Shown one piece after another: positions 42,928 through 53,804 of a stretch of 64,000 bases of DNA. This DNA is from Xenorhabdus kozodoii (GTDB lineage: Bacteria > Pseudomonadota > Gammaproteobacteria > Enterobacterales > Enterobacteriaceae), in contig NZ_NJCX01000005.1 of the NCBI RefSeq assembly GCF_002632875.1, forward strand, positions 119,344-183,343, read 5' to 3'. Each line of letters begins with the position of its first letter. Positions within the stretch are counted from its first letter, which is position 1. The notes below the pieces were generated by a model that saw only the letters and a program-made list of their open reading frames with translations, was not told where the DNA came from and did not search any database. A program made the translations under genes and the position numbers.

Positions 42928-45165
42928 TTAATGACCATGCAAGCGTCTGGCTTCAATCACATCAGACAACTGATTGAGCTTCGCCAATACCCGTCCAAGC
43001 ACTTGCAAATTATAAATCTCAATATTCATATCAATGGCCGCAAGCTGTTGCTTAACATCACTGCGACTGCTGACACCCAATACATTGACTTTCTCATTGG
43101 CGAGAATGGTCGTGATATCACGCAATAATCCACTGCGATCATTGGCAACAACACGTACTACCAGTGAATAGCCACTGGAATAGCTCTCTCCCCACACCGC
43201 ATCGACTATCCGCTCCGGCGAACTGGCTTCGAGTTCCTCGAACTGAACACAATCAGCACGGTGAATGGAGATCCCCCGACCACGTGTAATAAAACCCACA
43301 ATCTCATCACCAGGAATGGGCTGACAGCAGCGGGCGAGGTGATGCATTAAGTTGCCGACTCCTTCAACCACAACCCGGCCATTATCTTTGCTGATATTGC
43401 GTGGTGTATAGGTTTTGTTTTCCAGATTGCGAAGCGCTTCGCGATCCTCTTCTTCTGCCGTCGTTTTATTGAATTTGCTTTGCAAGAAATTCACTAACTG
43501 GTGAATTCGGATATCACCGACGCCAATGCCCGCCAGCACTTCTTCTAACGTGTGGACGTTATAACGGGCAATCAACGCCTTCTCAGCTTCCTTGACCGTG
43601 ATCCCCAAATGCGCCAGTTCATTGTCCAGCATCTGGCGACCCGCAATGATGTTTTTGTCACGATCTTGCTTGCGGAACCAGTTGTGGATTTTCGCGCGCC
43701 CACGGCTGGTCGTCACATAGCCAAGGTTAGGGTTTAACCAGTCACGGCTTGGATTAGGCTGTTTCTGGGTAATGATTTCAATCTGATCACCCATCTGAAG
43801 CTGGTAGCTGAAGGGGACGATGCGCCCGCCAATTTTTGCCCCAATGCAGCGATGGCCGACATCACTGTGAATATGATAGGCAAAATCCAACGGTGTAGAG
43901 CCAATGGGCAAATCAATCACATCCCCTTTGGGCGTAAAGACATAGACGCGATCATCAAACACCTGACTGCGCACTTCATCCAGCATTTCACCGCTATCCG
44001 CCATCTCCTCCTGCCATGCGATCAATTTCCGCAGCCAGGCAATACGGTTTTCATAACTGCCGGATTTAACACCACCAATCGCAGCGCCTTCCTTGTATTT
44101 CCAGTGTGCCGCGACGCCAAGTTCTGAATCATCATGCATCTGGCGGGTACGGATCTGGATCTCAAGCGTTTTACCGCTTGGTCCCAGGACAACGGTATGA
44201 ATGGATTGATAGCCATTCGGTTTCGGGTTGGCAACGTAATCGTCGAATTCATCGGGCAAATGACGATAGTGAGTATGCACTATCCCCAACGCGGCATAGC
44301 AATCCTGCAACCGCTCGACCACAATCCGCACCGCCCGCACATCAAATAATTCATCAAAAGAGAGGGATTTTTTCTGCATTTTGCGCCAAATGCTGTAAAT
44401 ATGTTTCGGGCGCCCATAGATTTCAGCGCTGATCCCTTCTTTTAGCATGTATTTACGCAACGTTGTCACGAATTTTTCGATATATTGTTCACGATCAATT
44501 CGGCGCTCATGCAACAAGTTGGCAATTTTCTTATATTCATCGGGATGCAGATAACGGAAACAAAAATCTTCCAGCTCCCATTTTAGCTGTCCAATGCCCA
44601 GCCGATTGGCAAGGGGGGCATAGATATTGGAACACTCTTTCGCCGCCAGCACGCGTTCATCTTCACTGGCATCTTTCACTTCCCGTAAGTGAGCAATGCG
44701 TTCTGCCAGTTTGATAATCACACAACGAAAATCTTCCACCATCGCCAGTAGCATCCGGCGAACATTATCAACCTGTACCGAACAAGTCGCATCGGTATGG
44801 GTGGCTTTCAGTTGGCGAATGGCATCCATTTCCAAAACACCCTGCACCAGATTCGTGATGGCCTTGCCAAAGGTTTCCGTCACTGTTTCGCTATCGAGTA
44901 GCCTGGCATTAAGGAGGGGAAAAAGTAGCGCAGCACGCATACTGTCATTATCCATGCTCAATGTGGACAGGAGCTCCACCATCTCCACACCGCGCCATAG
45001 CAACCGTTCTGCATTGGGGTGCCCCTGGACTTTTTCGTGACAATATCGCCAGGTTTCGGCCAATTTTTCACTGGATTGTGGGTGAGTTATATTTAAACTC
45101 GCTATCCACTTATTGACCGCAAATTCACCTGCCGGTGTAAGATGCGCACTTCTTACCGCAACCAT
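42928..45165 (-). CDS. relA: GTP pyrophosphokinase RelA
   Basis: Ribosome-associated (p)ppGpp synthetase activated by uncharged tRNA. The 745-residue protein has the degenerate N-terminal HD region, the synthetase domain (YGRPKHIYSIWRKMQ near residue 245 and NPKPNGYQSIHTVV near residue 325), the TGS domain (VYVFTPKGDVIDLPIGSTPLDFAY), a zinc-finger/helical region with HHLARCCQPIPGD, and a C-terminal ACT domain. Length equals E. coli RelA (744). Downstream of rlmD with a 9-bp gap, upstream of mazG. Confidence 0.98.
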   Translation of the reverse strand: MVAVRSAHLTPAGEFAVNKWIASLNITHPQSSEKLAETWRYCHEKVQGHPNAERLLWRGVEMVELLSTLSMDNDSMRAALLFPLLNARLLDSETVTETFGKAITNLVQGVLEMDAIRQLKATHTDATCSVQVDNVRRMLLAMVEDFRCVIIKLAERIAHLREVKDASEDERVLAAKECSNIYAPLANRLGIGQLKWELEDFCFRYLHPDEYKKIANLLHERRIDREQYIEKFVTTLRKYMLKEGISAEIYGRPKHIYSIWRKMQKKSLSFDELFDVRAVRIVVERLQDCYAALGIVHTHYRHLPDEFDDYVANPKPNGYQSIHTVVLGPSGKTLEIQIRTRQMHDDSELGVAAHWKYKEGAAIGGVKSGSYENRIAWLRKLIAWQEEMADSGEMLDEVRSQVFDDRVYVFTPKGDVIDLPIGSTPLDFAYHIHSDVGHRCIGAKIGGRIVPFSYQLQMGDQIEIITQKQPNPSRDWLNPNLGYVTTSRGRAKIHNWFRKQDRDKNIIAGRQMLDNELAHLGITVKEAEKALIARYNVHTLEEVLAGIGVGDIRIHQLVNFLQSKFNKTTAEEEDREALRNLENKTYTPRNISKDNGRVVVEGVGNLMHHLARCCQPIPGDEIVGFITRGRGISIHRADCVQFEELEASSPERIVDAVWGESYSSGYSLVVRVVANDRSGLLRDITTILANEKVNVLGVSSRSDVKQQLAAIDMNIEIYNLQVLGRVLAKLNQLSDVIEARRLHGH

Positions 45166-45174
45166 AATTTCTCC

Positions 45175-46512
45175 CTACTCGATACCTATCGGCTCACGGC
45201 TAAACAGGGCCATGGATTCCAGATGACCAGTATGCGGAAACATATCCAGCATCCGCACACCGACAAGATGATAACCCGCCTCCAGCAAGACCTTACTGTC
45301 CCGCGCGAGTGTTGTGGGGTTACAGGAAACGTAAACCACTTTTTCGGGGGCCAATTTTACAATATGTGCCATAACACCCGCCGCACCTGCGCGAGCGGGG
45401 TCCAGCAGCACTTTATTAAACCCTTGTGCAGCCCAAGGCTGCTGGTGAATATCCGATTCCAGATTTTCATGAAAAAAATCGACGTTATTAAGTTTATTGA
45501 GCTGAGCGTTATATTGCCCACTCGCCACCAACTCAGCAACCCCTTCTACACCCACTGTTGCCTGAACTTTAGTGGCGATCGGCAGGGTAAAGTTTCCCAT
45601 GCCACAAAACAGATCCAATACTCTGTCTGTGGGTTGCAAATCCAGCCACGCCAATGCCTGTGATACCATTTGTTGGTTAACCACATCATTGACCTGAATA
45701 AAATCTTGTGGGCTGAACACCAATTTTAATCCATCCACCTGATACCACGGTGCTACATTCCCTGCCATCAAGGGTTCAAGGGATTTTTCATCGCCAAGCA
45801 GATAAATTGCCACATTGTACTGCACCGAAAAAATGCGCAGTGTTTCCTTATCTTCGGGCTTCAGTGGATCAAGATGGCGCAACACGACTAATGGGCCACT
45901 ATCGGCCAAGACCAACTCCACATGCCCCAATCGTTTTACCCCATGCAAACCACTCAGGCATTGATACAACGGTTGCAATAATTGCTCCAATTCAGGACGC
46001 ATAACAGGGCAGTGTTTGATATTCACCAAATCGTTGCTCTGGCTCTGGCGAAATCCCATCAACAGTGAGCGTTGCTTAGCATGATATTGCAGGCCGAGCC
46101 TGGCCCTGCGCCGATAACCATATTCTGGGCTGCGAATAATGGGATGTGCGCTGACGCTAATCCCGGTTTCCCGCTGGATCAGGCGCTCCAGTACACTGGC
46201 TTTGGTGTTAACCTGCAACTCAGTGGCAACATGTTGCTGCTGGCACCCACCGCACGCTTTAAAGTGTGGGCAGCGGGGTACTACGCGATGCGGGCTATCG
46301 GATAGCCTTTTCACGACCCTGGCCTTAGCAAATTGGCGTTTTTCTTCAGTCAGTTGGATCTGTGCCTGTTCATCTGGCAATAATCCAGGGATAAAGATAG
46401 TTTTGCCCTGATGGCGAGCAATGCCTTGCCCTTGCGCATCAAGATTATCTGCGGTAACGGAAATAATGCCTCGGTTTACGGAGCGACGATTTGGGGAGTA
46501 AAATTGCACCAT
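45175..46512 (-). CDS. rlmD: 23S rRNA (uracil-1939-C5)-methyltransferase RlmD
   Basis: Methylates U1939 of 23S rRNA with SAM and carries an iron-sulfur cluster. Start set to the ATG 46510-46512 ([12 protein letters not shown]), matching the E. coli N-terminus, giving 445 residues; a longer reading overlaps barA. An N-terminal TRAM domain is followed by the cluster cysteines in [16 protein letters not shown]; the SAM motif is [15 protein letters not shown] and the catalytic cysteine is in [13 protein letters not shown]. Order barA(divergent)-rlmD-relA matches E. coli. Confidence 0.97.
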   Translation of the reverse strand: MVQFYSPNRRSVNRGIISVTADNLDAQGQGIARHQGKTIFIPGLLPDEQAQIQLTEEKRQFAKARVVKRLSDSPHRVVPRCPHFKACGGCQQQHVATELQVNTKASVLERLIQRETGISVSAHPIIRSPEYGYRRRARLGLQYHAKQRSLLMGFRQSQSNDLVNIKHCPVMRPELEQLLQPLYQCLSGLHGVKRLGHVELVLADSGPLVVLRHLDPLKPEDKETLRIFSVQYNVAIYLLGDEKSLEPLMAGNVAPWYQVDGLKLVFSPQDFIQVNDVVNQQMVSQALAWLDLQPTDRVLDLFCGMGNFTLPIATKVQATVGVEGVAELVASGQYNAQLNKLNNVDFFHENLESDIHQQPWAAQGFNKVLLDPARAGAAGVMAHIVKLAPEKVVYVSCNPTTLARDSKVLLEAGYHLVGVRMLDMFPHTGHLESMALFSREPIGIE

Positions 46513-46565
46513 GATTCTGACTGACTTTGAAAAATTGAGTTTTGATTTTCCCACAATGGACGCCT

Positions 46566-48908
46566 ATGACCAAATATAGCCTACGCACCCGTATGATGAG
46601 CCTGATATTGGTTCCTGTTTTACTGGTCGGAACGCTTGTGAGTATATCATTTATCTCATACCGCTATTACGAGTTAAAGAGTTTGATAGTCCGCAGTGGG
46701 ATCAGCATTATCGAACCCTTATCCATCGCCAGCGAAATGGGCATTAATCTGGACAATTTCCAGCAAGTTGACGCATTGATAAACAGCCTGCATCGCCGAA
46801 ATTCTGAGATTGTCAGGGCCATTGCGATCTTTGATAAACATAACAAGTTATTCGATATTTCGAATGATAAGTATGATGTCAATCGCTTGAAGCTCACTGC
46901 CAACGAAGCCATGCCCATAACCTTGTCCAAAACGGAATACGGCAATAGTATCATCCTGAAGATGCCCATTATCTCAGAAGCCTCTTCGCCTAATCCCTGG
47001 AACACGTCCACCAGCAATACGCCGCCGATTGGCTACATCGCCATTGATTTGGATTTACGTGCCGCCCAACTCCAGCAATACAAGGAGATTGCCACTTCCA
47101 TCATTCTGCTGATTTTGTGCCTTGGCGGAACAGCCCTGTTTGCCCATGTGCTGGTACGCAAAGTCACCCAACCCCTGAATTGCATGGTCAAAGCGGTCGA
47201 TCGCATCCGTCAGGGACAACTGAATAGCCGCGTGACAGGCGCTATGCCTGGGGAGTTGGCTGCGCTGCAAAATGGTATTAATACCGTGGCAGAATCGCTC
47301 TCGAAATACAAAGATGAGATGCAACTTCATATCGATCAAGCCACTTCCGACTTGCAAATTACGATGGAGCAGTTGGAAATCCAGAATGTTGAGCTGACTA
47401 TCGCCAAAAAGCGCGCTCAAGAGGCGGTCAGGATCAAAACGGAATTTCTGGCCAATATGTCCCACGAATTACGCACGCCACTTAATGGCGTTATTGGCTT
47501 TACCCGCCAGATGCTAAAAACCCCGATTACGCCACAACAGATGGAGTATCTGTATGTCATTGACCGATCGGCCAATAACTTACTGAAAATCATCAATGAT
47601 ATTCTGGATTTCTCACGGCTGGAGTCCAATAAATTGGTATTAGATCAAGTGCCTTTTCTGCTGAGGGATACCGTCAACGAAGTCATTGAACTATTAACAC
47701 CCGCTGCCAATGCGAAAAACCTGCCCCTGCATCACCATATTGATGAGAGGTTACCCAATCTGATGATAGGTGACCCTATTCGTCTACAACAAATACTGAC
47801 TAACCTGATGGGGAATGCCATTAAATTTACGGATAAAGGCAGCGTGACGCTGGATATCACATTACGCCAGCAGCAACACCACCTTGTACAACTTGATTTT
47901 ACGGTGAGCGATACCGGTATCGGTATCAAGCCCGAATACCGCCCGATTCTGTTCCAGGCTTTCAATCAAGCGGATGCCAGCATTACCCGTCACTACGGCG
48001 GCACCGGGCTAGGGTTGAGCATCACCAAGCGATTGGTCAATGAGATGAAGGGAGACATTGACTTTACCAGCGAAGTCGCCAGAGGGACGGTCTTTTATTT
48101 TGATATCTGGCTGGAAAAAGAAGAATACCCATTCGGCTCATTCCCCGAACACTTGCCTATATCTTCGGCACCCGCGCGTTTACCTATGGCGGTCATGGCG
48201 GTGGACGATAATCCCGCTAACCTGAAATTGATTGGCACATTGCTAAATGAATTAGTTGAAAGCCCCTTTCTGTGCAGTAATGGCCTGGCGGCACTGGAAA
48301 TAGCGAAACAACATTCGCTGGATCTGATTTTGATGGATATCCAGATGGCTGATCTGGATGGCATTCAAACGTCTGAGCAGATCCAACAGTTATCCCAACA
48401 TAAAGAGACACCGATTGTGGCGGTTACCGCCTTTGCCTGCCAAGCGGCAAAAAGTGCCCCCTTTATCGACTGTCTTACCAAACCACTGGATGAAAACCGC
48501 CTGAAAACATTGCTGAACCAATATTGCCAGCCCCAAAAACCCCAGGCCATTGATTGGAATATGGCGTTAAAGCAAACCGCCGGCAAAGAATCACTGGCGC
48601 GGGAGATGCTGGAAATGCTGGTAGCCTCATTGCCCGATATGAAAGATAGGGTGAAACAGGCTTTAACTGCCGATGGCGAAGCAATCCGCAAACACTTCCA
48701 GCATGATGTTCACCAATTGCACGGCAGTTGCTGCTACAACGGTGTGCCTAAACTGAAAGCCATTTGCGAATTGGTTGAAAAACAGCTTCAACAAGGTGTT
48801 GCCCTGGCGGATCTGGAGCCAGAATTGCTGGAATTCATCGACGAGATCAATCACGTCATGGCAGCTGCGCCCGATATGCTCAGGCCAGCCGAGCCTGTCA
48901 TTTTGTGA
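46566..48908 (+). CDS. barA: Hybrid sensor histidine kinase BarA, short form
   Basis: Tripartite sensor of the BarA-UvrY (GacS-GacA) system controlling CsrB-type RNAs, virulence and metabolism. Start at ATG 46566 ([11 protein letters not shown]), giving 780 residues; an in-frame TTG eight codons earlier is less likely. Domains: two membrane helices (about 11-32 and 175-197) flanking a periplasmic sensor, HAMP (about 197-250), a dimerisation domain with H300 in [10 protein letters not shown], an ATPase domain to about 518, a receiver with phosphoacceptor D591 in LMDIQM, and an Hpt domain with H719 in HQLHGSC. E. coli BarA is 918 residues; the missing stretch is the inner pseudo-receiver between ATPase and receiver. 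Confidence 0.95.
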   Translation: MTKYSLRTRMMSLILVPVLLVGTLVSISFISYRYYELKSLIVRSGISIIEPLSIASEMGINLDNFQQVDALINSLHRRNSEIVRAIAIFDKHNKLFDISNDKYDVNRLKLTANEAMPITLSKTEYGNSIILKMPIISEASSPNPWNTSTSNTPPIGYIAIDLDLRAAQLQQYKEIATSIILLILCLGGTALFAHVLVRKVTQPLNCMVKAVDRIRQGQLNSRVTGAMPGELAALQNGINTVAESLSKYKDEMQLHIDQATSDLQITMEQLEIQNVELTIAKKRAQEAVRIKTEFLANMSHELRTPLNGVIGFTRQMLKTPITPQQMEYLYVIDRSANNLLKIINDILDFSRLESNKLVLDQVPFLLRDTVNEVIELLTPAANAKNLPLHHHIDERLPNLMIGDPIRLQQILTNLMGNAIKFTDKGSVTLDITLRQQQHHLVQLDFTVSDTGIGIKPEYRPILFQAFNQADASITRHYGGTGLGLSITKRLVNEMKGDIDFTSEVARGTVFYFDIWLEKEEYPFGSFPEHLPISSAPARLPMAVMAVDDNPANLKLIGTLLNELVESPFLCSNGLAALEIAKQHSLDLILMDIQMADLDGIQTSEQIQQLSQHKETPIVAVTAFACQAAKSAPFIDCLTKPLDENRLKTLLNQYCQPQKPQAIDWNMALKQTAGKESLAREMLEMLVASLPDMKDRVKQALTADGEAIRKHFQHDVHQLHGSCCYNGVPKLKAICELVEKQLQQGVALADLEPELLEFIDEINHVMAAAPDMLRPAEPVIL

Positions 48909-50424
48909 CCATAAACTTACGATATTCTTCGTAAGCGTAATTATCCGTCATGCCACTGATATAGTCCTGAATCAGACGCGCCCGATAATAAAATTCGATC
49001 ACATCTTTTTCGGCCTCATCAGTGGCAATAATTCCCTCGACAGCTTCACCATAAGCCAAACGATGCTTGGTCGAAAGTTTGTGTAGCAGGCGCGTTTCAA
49101 TAAAATATTTTTTGTGAAAATTATTCTGGTTTAGCGCCATAAAATCCTGACGAGGCAATGCCAGTAAAGGGCTATAGACATCCAGCAATCCGGTAATAAT
49201 CCGGTATCCCTGTAACTCCAGTTCTTCCACTTCAGGGTGATTGAAAACCCGTTTAAGGGTGACATTTTTTAAGGTTTTCAATAAACGGTGTTCATCTCCA
49301 TTTCCTTCCAACAGGGCATGATTAAATGTGCCTGCATAGATTTCAGGCAGGTGTTCAATGAACAACTTGGCGGTATGAGGCACTAATTTCCCAGTGATAA
49401 ATACCCGTAAATACATGAAAAATTGCTCGTGGATATTACGACGGGCTTCGTTATTGACAGTTTTCTGATAGGCTTGTTTCACTGTCGATTCGAACAAATC
49501 CCCTTTTTTGTGCCCGCCGTTTTCCTCCCACTCTTTTTTCAGATGTTCCACCAATTGCTCGACATTAAAAATGCCTTTTTCAACCGCATCGTCCAAATCC
49601 GCAATGCAATATGAAATATCATCGGCGGCTTCCATAATATAGGTCAGCGGGAAACGACAGAAATCCCCCATTTGCAGTTCTTTTTTCAACTCACAGATAA
49701 AACTATCTTCTGACCAGTAATAGCCTATTTTCTTCATCAGATAACTGAATTCAGCCGGCGTCTCTTCCAGACGATAGGCCGGACACGTGTATTTCAATAT
49801 GCAGCCAATTTGGGCATACGTCAGGTTCAAGCGCAGCAGATTATGCGCCAAACGGATAGCCTGGGCATTACCTTCAAACTGGCATAAGTCTTTACGCAAT
49901 TGGCGACGGAACAGATCTTTCTTCGCTTCTCCCGTCAAACGCAATGCCGCGACCTGACAGTCATCCCGCCGCGTTTCTGTTTTCAGCGAATAATCAGGAT
50001 CTAATCGGCGGAAAAACCAATCCCGGATCGCCGCTTCACCAAAATGTCCAAATGGGGGATTGCCGATATCGTGCATCAGGCAGGCCATCTCAATCAGGCT
50101 TTCAAAAGCCGCCAGGCGATCACTCAACCCATATTTTTTCAATAAATCTTGCTTTGCCAGCTCGGCAATAATCGTTTTCGAGATATAGCGTCCGGTTTGC
50201 TGCACTTCGAGCGAATGCGTCAACCGGCTGCGGACAGCCGCATTACGTTCCAGTGGAAAGACCTGCGTTTTCTGCTGCAACCGCCGGATAGCGGCGGAAT
50301 TGATGATCCGCCCACGATCACTTTCAAATTGGCGGTTCACTTGCTCTTCATCATCAGGATGAATGGAAGATTTACTGAACTTGCGTTGGTAATTCAACTT
50401 CTGCTTGAAATCAATCTTAGACAT
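48898..50424 (-). CDS. dgt: Deoxyguanosinetriphosphate triphosphohydrolase
   Basis: HD-domain enzyme that hydrolyses dGTP to deoxyguanosine and triphosphate. The HD metal site is visible as [10 protein letters not shown] and [16 protein letters not shown], with a further aspartate in [14 protein letters not shown]. Start ATG 50422-50424 (MSKIDFKQK) behind GGGGGGA, giving 508 residues (E. coli 505). Its last codons overlap the convergent barA end by 11 bp. Divergent from mtnN. Confidence 0.97.
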   Translation of the reverse strand: MSKIDFKQKLNYQRKFSKSSIHPDDEEQVNRQFESDRGRIINSAAIRRLQQKTQVFPLERNAAVRSRLTHSLEVQQTGRYISKTIIAELAKQDLLKKYGLSDRLAAFESLIEMACLMHDIGNPPFGHFGEAAIRDWFFRRLDPDYSLKTETRRDDCQVAALRLTGEAKKDLFRRQLRKDLCQFEGNAQAIRLAHNLLRLNLTYAQIGCILKYTCPAYRLEETPAEFSYLMKKIGYYWSEDSFICELKKELQMGDFCRFPLTYIMEAADDISYCIADLDDAVEKGIFNVEQLVEHLKKEWEENGGHKKGDLFESTVKQAYQKTVNNEARRNIHEQFFMYLRVFITGKLVPHTAKLFIEHLPEIYAGTFNHALLEGNGDEHRLLKTLKNVTLKRVFNHPEVEELELQGYRIITGLLDVYSPLLALPRQDFMALNQNNFHKKYFIETRLLHKLSTKHRLAYGEAVEGIIATDEAEKDVIEFYYRARLIQDYISGMTDNYAYEEYRKFMVTK

Positions 50425-50560
50425 TAATCCCCCCATGCCAAATGAAACGATTATTTAAAACTGGGATCTGCGGTAAATAACCATTCAATGATACACTTGC
50501 CGACTAAATCAGCCTGTTAATATAGGCAACAATCCATTAATAACAAGCGAGTATGACACA

Positions 50561-51259
50561 ATGAAAATAGGTGTAATAGGTGCAATGGAACAAGAAGTGA
50601 CTTTACTGCGTGACCAGATCGAAGGTTTGCAGACATTGTCACGGGGTGGATGTGAAATCTATACCGGCAAACTGAATGGCGTTGATATCGCCTTGTTGAA
50701 ATCCGGCATCGGTAAAGTCTCCGCCGCACTTGGAACCACCTTATTGATTGAACATTGCCAGCCAGATATCGTGATTAATACGGGGTCAGCCGGCGGCCTT
50801 GATCCTAAACTGAAAGTGGGCGATATCGTGGTTTCCCAAGAGGTTCGTTACCATGATGCCGATCTTACCGCCTTTGGTTATGAACCCGGTCAGATGGCAC
50901 AATGCCCGGCCGCATTTATGGCTGACGATGCCCTGATCGCCCTGGCAGAAAAATGTATCCAATCCCTTAATCTGCACGCTGTCCGCGGCCTGGTTTGCAG
51001 CGGTGATGCCTTTATCAATGGGTCAGAGCCACTGGCACGCATTCGCGCCACCTTCCCGAACGTTGCTGCGGTTGAAATGGAAGCGGCGGCCATTGGTCAT
51101 GTTTGCCATCAATATCGCATTCCTTTTGTGGTTGTTCGGGCTATTTCTGACGTTGCCGATCAAGAGTCCCATCTCAGTTTTGATGAATTCTTGGTTGTCG
51201 CAGCGCGTGAATCGACACGGATGGTCAACGCCATGCTGACTGAACTCAGCAAACAGTAA
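50561..51259 (+). CDS. mtnN: 5'-methylthioadenosine/S-adenosylhomocysteine nucleosidase
   Basis: Cleaves adenine from methylthioadenosine, S-adenosylhomocysteine and 5'-deoxyadenosine. The 232-residue protein matches E. coli in length and sequence: [20 protein letters not shown] at the start, INTGSAGGL, the VSGDAFI-type loop (here [10 protein letters not shown]), and [12 protein letters not shown] with the catalytic glutamate. Divergent from dgt and upstream of btuF, as in E. coli. Confidence 0.98.
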   Translation: MKIGVIGAMEQEVTLLRDQIEGLQTLSRGGCEIYTGKLNGVDIALLKSGIGKVSAALGTTLLIEHCQPDIVINTGSAGGLDPKLKVGDIVVSQEVRYHDADLTAFGYEPGQMAQCPAAFMADDALIALAEKCIQSLNLHAVRGLVCSGDAFINGSEPLARIRATFPNVAAVEMEAAAIGHVCHQYRIPFVVVRAISDVADQESHLSFDEFLVVAARESTRMVNAMLTELSKQ

Positions 51260-51286
51260 ACCATCAATGAAAGTGGAGCACTGATC

Positions 51287-52138
51287 ATGAAATCAGGGTT
51301 GAAAATCATTCCCCATCGATCCCTTTGGCTGGCATTCTTATGCCTTTTGTATAGCTTTTGGTGTGGTTTCAGTGCCCCACTTTATGCCGCAGCTTCCCGC
51401 GTAATTAGCCTTGCACCATCAACGACAGAGCTGGCATATGCGGCGGGGCTGGGTGATCAGCTTGTTGCAGTTAGTGCTTACTCCGATTATCCCGAAGCCG
51501 CGAAAAAATTAGAGCAAGTTGCTGACTGGCAAGGCATCAATGTTGAACGGATTATCGCCCTGAAACCCGATCTGGTTCTGGCATGGCGGGGCGGCAATCC
51601 CCAACGTCCTTTGGAACAGCTTGCTGCGTTAGGTATCCCCATCCTGTATTCAGAGGTGAAAAAAGTAGAAGATGTCGCAACAGAGCTGGAACGGCTCGCG
51701 GCCTATAGCCAACACCCCGATATAGCCAAGAAATCAGCCGCAGACATTATTATTAAATTCAATCAATTAAAACAAAAATACGCCAACCTGAACCCCAAAC
51801 CCGTCTTCTTACAATTTGGTATGCATCCGATTTTTACCTCCTCTGGCCATACTCTCCAAAGCGAGATTATCTCGGTATGTGGTGGTAAAAATATTTTCGC
51901 CGATAGCCCCGTACCGTGGCCTCAGGTTAACCGTGAGCAAGTGCTTACCCGCAAACCGGAAGTGATTGTCATCGGTGGAACGGAAGAGCAAAAACAGCAG
52001 GTCGCGGATTTTTGGCAATCACAGATGAACGTCAATGTCATCGCCCTGAACGATGACTGGTTTAGCCGTGCAGGACCAAGAATTATTTTGGCGGCAGAAC
52101 AACTTTGTAACCGATTAAATCATGCCACCGCTCATTAA
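51287..52138 (+). CDS. btuF: Periplasmic vitamin B12-binding protein BtuF
   Basis: Substrate-binding protein of the BtuCD cobalamin importer. A signal peptide ([22 protein letters not shown]) precedes a class III binding-protein fold: [38 protein letters not shown], and the C-terminal lobe ending [19 protein letters not shown]. 283 residues, somewhat longer than E. coli (266) through its N- and C-terminal ends. mtnN is 27 bp upstream. A decayed second btuF 3' end lies about 3.1 kb downstream, at the far edge of a variable island. Confidence 0.96.
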   Translation: MKSGLKIIPHRSLWLAFLCLLYSFWCGFSAPLYAAASRVISLAPSTTELAYAAGLGDQLVAVSAYSDYPEAAKKLEQVADWQGINVERIIALKPDLVLAWRGGNPQRPLEQLAALGIPILYSEVKKVEDVATELERLAAYSQHPDIAKKSAADIIIKFNQLKQKYANLNPKPVFLQFGMHPIFTSSGHTLQSEIISVCGGKNIFADSPVPWPQVNREQVLTRKPEVIVIGGTEEQKQQVADFWQSQMNVNVIALNDDWFSRAGPRIILAAEQLCNRLNHATAH

Positions 52139-52296
52139 GTACCGCCTGATAATCAAAGAAAAAGAACAATTATCCGATACTGTAATTATTTTTTATTAAA
52201 TAAATATTGAGAAAATATATTAACGCCCTGCTTATCACAGGGACATGATTTATCTTTCTAATTTAATATCCATTAACTTGAAGATGATTTTCTTTT

Positions 52297-52401
52297 TATA
52301 CGCATTAAACTTCAAGTTGCAATTTACAACACTATATGAAACCTGATTTATCCCCGCTGCGCGGGGAGGTATCAGACGCATCTTGAAAGGCGACGGGTAT
52401 A
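52297..52401 (+). repeat. Palindromic intergenic repeat, copy H (chimeric)
   Basis: 105 bp. The left half (TATACGCATTAAACTTCAAG through the centre) is subtype 1, as in copy A. The right half, ending TTGAAAGGCGACGGGTATA, is subtype 2. The central stem GATTTATCCCC / GGGGAGGTATC has mismatches, as expected if two subtypes were joined at the centre. Confidence 0.88.
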
Positions 52402-52479
52402 ACTAGGAAATATATATTCACCTTTCATCGCCAAAAAAGAGCCTGACATTCCACCAAAAACACCGCCACCAATAATAAT

Positions 52480-52521
52480 CCGCCATTCCGCACCACATTC
52501 TTGATTTAAAAATAGTGTGAT
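52480..52521 (+). repeat. Solo IS1634-type element end
   Basis: Starts CCGCCATTCCGCACCACATT and runs to TAAAAATAGTGTGAT. The same 42-bp sequence, with two or three differences, forms the left end of the decayed IS at 54162, and its inverse is at 55190-55211. This is therefore an orphan IS end, abutting the IS91-type fragment. Confidence 0.75.
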
Positions 52522-52932
52522 TTGAAACACTACAGCGGCGGCGCAGTGGTTCATCATTATTATGATCACCACAGCCGGCAATACCGGCGACAAACCTTAT
52601 CCCAAGAAGAGATGATACGCCGTTATGTCAGCCATATCCCTGCACGCCATTTTAAAATGATCCGCTATTACGGTTTTTTAGCCAATCGCAAACGTGGAAA
52701 CCTATTACCCAAGGTGTATGACGCATTGGACATGATCTCCCCTAGCGTACCGGAAAAACCGGGCTTTGCCTCACTGATAAAAGGGTTTTTAAATACCGAT
52801 CCGTACCAATGTATTTTATGTGGCAACCGGCTGCGGTTTATGAGCGCGGAAAAAGGGATCCATGCCGCTGCGTTACTGTCAGCAAGGCGCGATAAAATGG
52901 CGAAAAAACGATGGTTACAAACGGCAGCCTAG
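52522..52932 (+). pseudogene. IS91-family transposase, C-terminal fragment
   Basis: About 136 codons resembling the C-terminal part of IS91-type (Y2 rolling-circle) transposases: RYVSHIPARHFKMIRYYGFLANRKRG is typical of the family and is followed by a cysteine motif CILCG. The N-terminal catalytic region with its tyrosines is missing. The upstream boundary coincides exactly with the solo IS1634-type end, so the gene was truncated by that element or a deletion next to it. The in-frame TTG at the start is not a real start. Confidence 0.8.
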
Positions 52933-53246
52933 GATAGATGCGCCTAAAATTCGGTTTTCAGATGATAATTTGACCCATCGGCTAATGTCATGCTTAAGCA
53001 AAGATAAAATAGCCAGAATTTAATACGAGTACAGACATCAAAATATCCTCATTAATGAGTCACTGTCTTCATTGAAATTCCTAACCATGAACCGATTATC
53101 TTCGTTATTATAACTTACTCCGATACGTACGGTGAACAATTTAGTTATCGCCCGAGGAATACGCCCCCTCAGAAAAGTGGCCTAATTTTGTTGTGCTAAA
53201 CACTGACGAAAATCTCAAATATCCATACAGGACAGGCGGAAACACA

Positions 53247-53804
53247 ATGCAAGAATACTTATTAAGAAAAAAAAGGATCCTAGCGAGATTTGTAACAAGA
53301 AAATCACTACCAGCTTTTACCTATCGTTGGGACACGAGACCTCCTGACGTTATCTCACGTGATGGTTTCTATTCTCGGAATAGATATGGAAGGATTTCTA
53401 TAAGGGAACATGTAAATAACAGTTATGAATCGGGTCCTTGGAAAGGTCAACTGACAAGGGGGAGTAGTCAATATGTATCCACCGGGGCATATGGCATGCT
53501 AAAGACGTTAGACGGTACTTTTGCCCAACAAGCACCCAATTCTTATCTTTACAAAATAAATACAAGAATTGCAGCTGAAAGCGGTGCTTTTCATGATGTA
53601 AACGCTCATTTTGATCACTTAGGGCTACCTCTCACATATCGAACGCAACGAGAATGGATAAAAGAGGGCGGAATTAAACCAGCAGCAATCATTCAATATA
53701 TGACTGGGCAGAGGTTTATGGACCAATATAATCATCATAGAAATGAAGCTCCGGATGAGCAAGCTCTAGCTGGATGGTCGCCCCTGTCTGCTTTCAGGAG
53801 ATGA
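53247..53804 (+). CDS. ADP-ribosyltransferase toxin-like protein (pertussis toxin S1 / enterotoxin A family)
   Basis: A 185-residue protein with the fold signatures of mono-ADP-ribosyltransferase A-subunits. They are FTYRWDTRPPDVISRDGF (NAD-binding R27, like the YRYDSRPPEDV of pertussis S1), YVSTGAYG (S78-T79-G80, in the place of the STS motif), SYLYKINT (beta strand) and LTYRTQREWI, with Q134-x-E136 at the position of the S1 catalytic glutamate. Start ATG 53247 with a GCGGAA site; an in-frame GTG 18 codons upstream is possible. There is no signal peptide and no B-subunit gene nearby. The target protein is unknown. It lies between IS remnants, indicating transfer. Confidence 0.8.
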   Translation: MQEYLLRKKRILARFVTRKSLPAFTYRWDTRPPDVISRDGFYSRNRYGRISIREHVNNSYESGPWKGQLTRGSSQYVSTGAYGMLKTLDGTFAQQAPNSYLYKINTRIAAESGAFHDVNAHFDHLGLPLTYRTQREWIKEGGIKPAAIIQYMTGQRFMDQYNHHRNEAPDEQALAGWSPLSAFRR

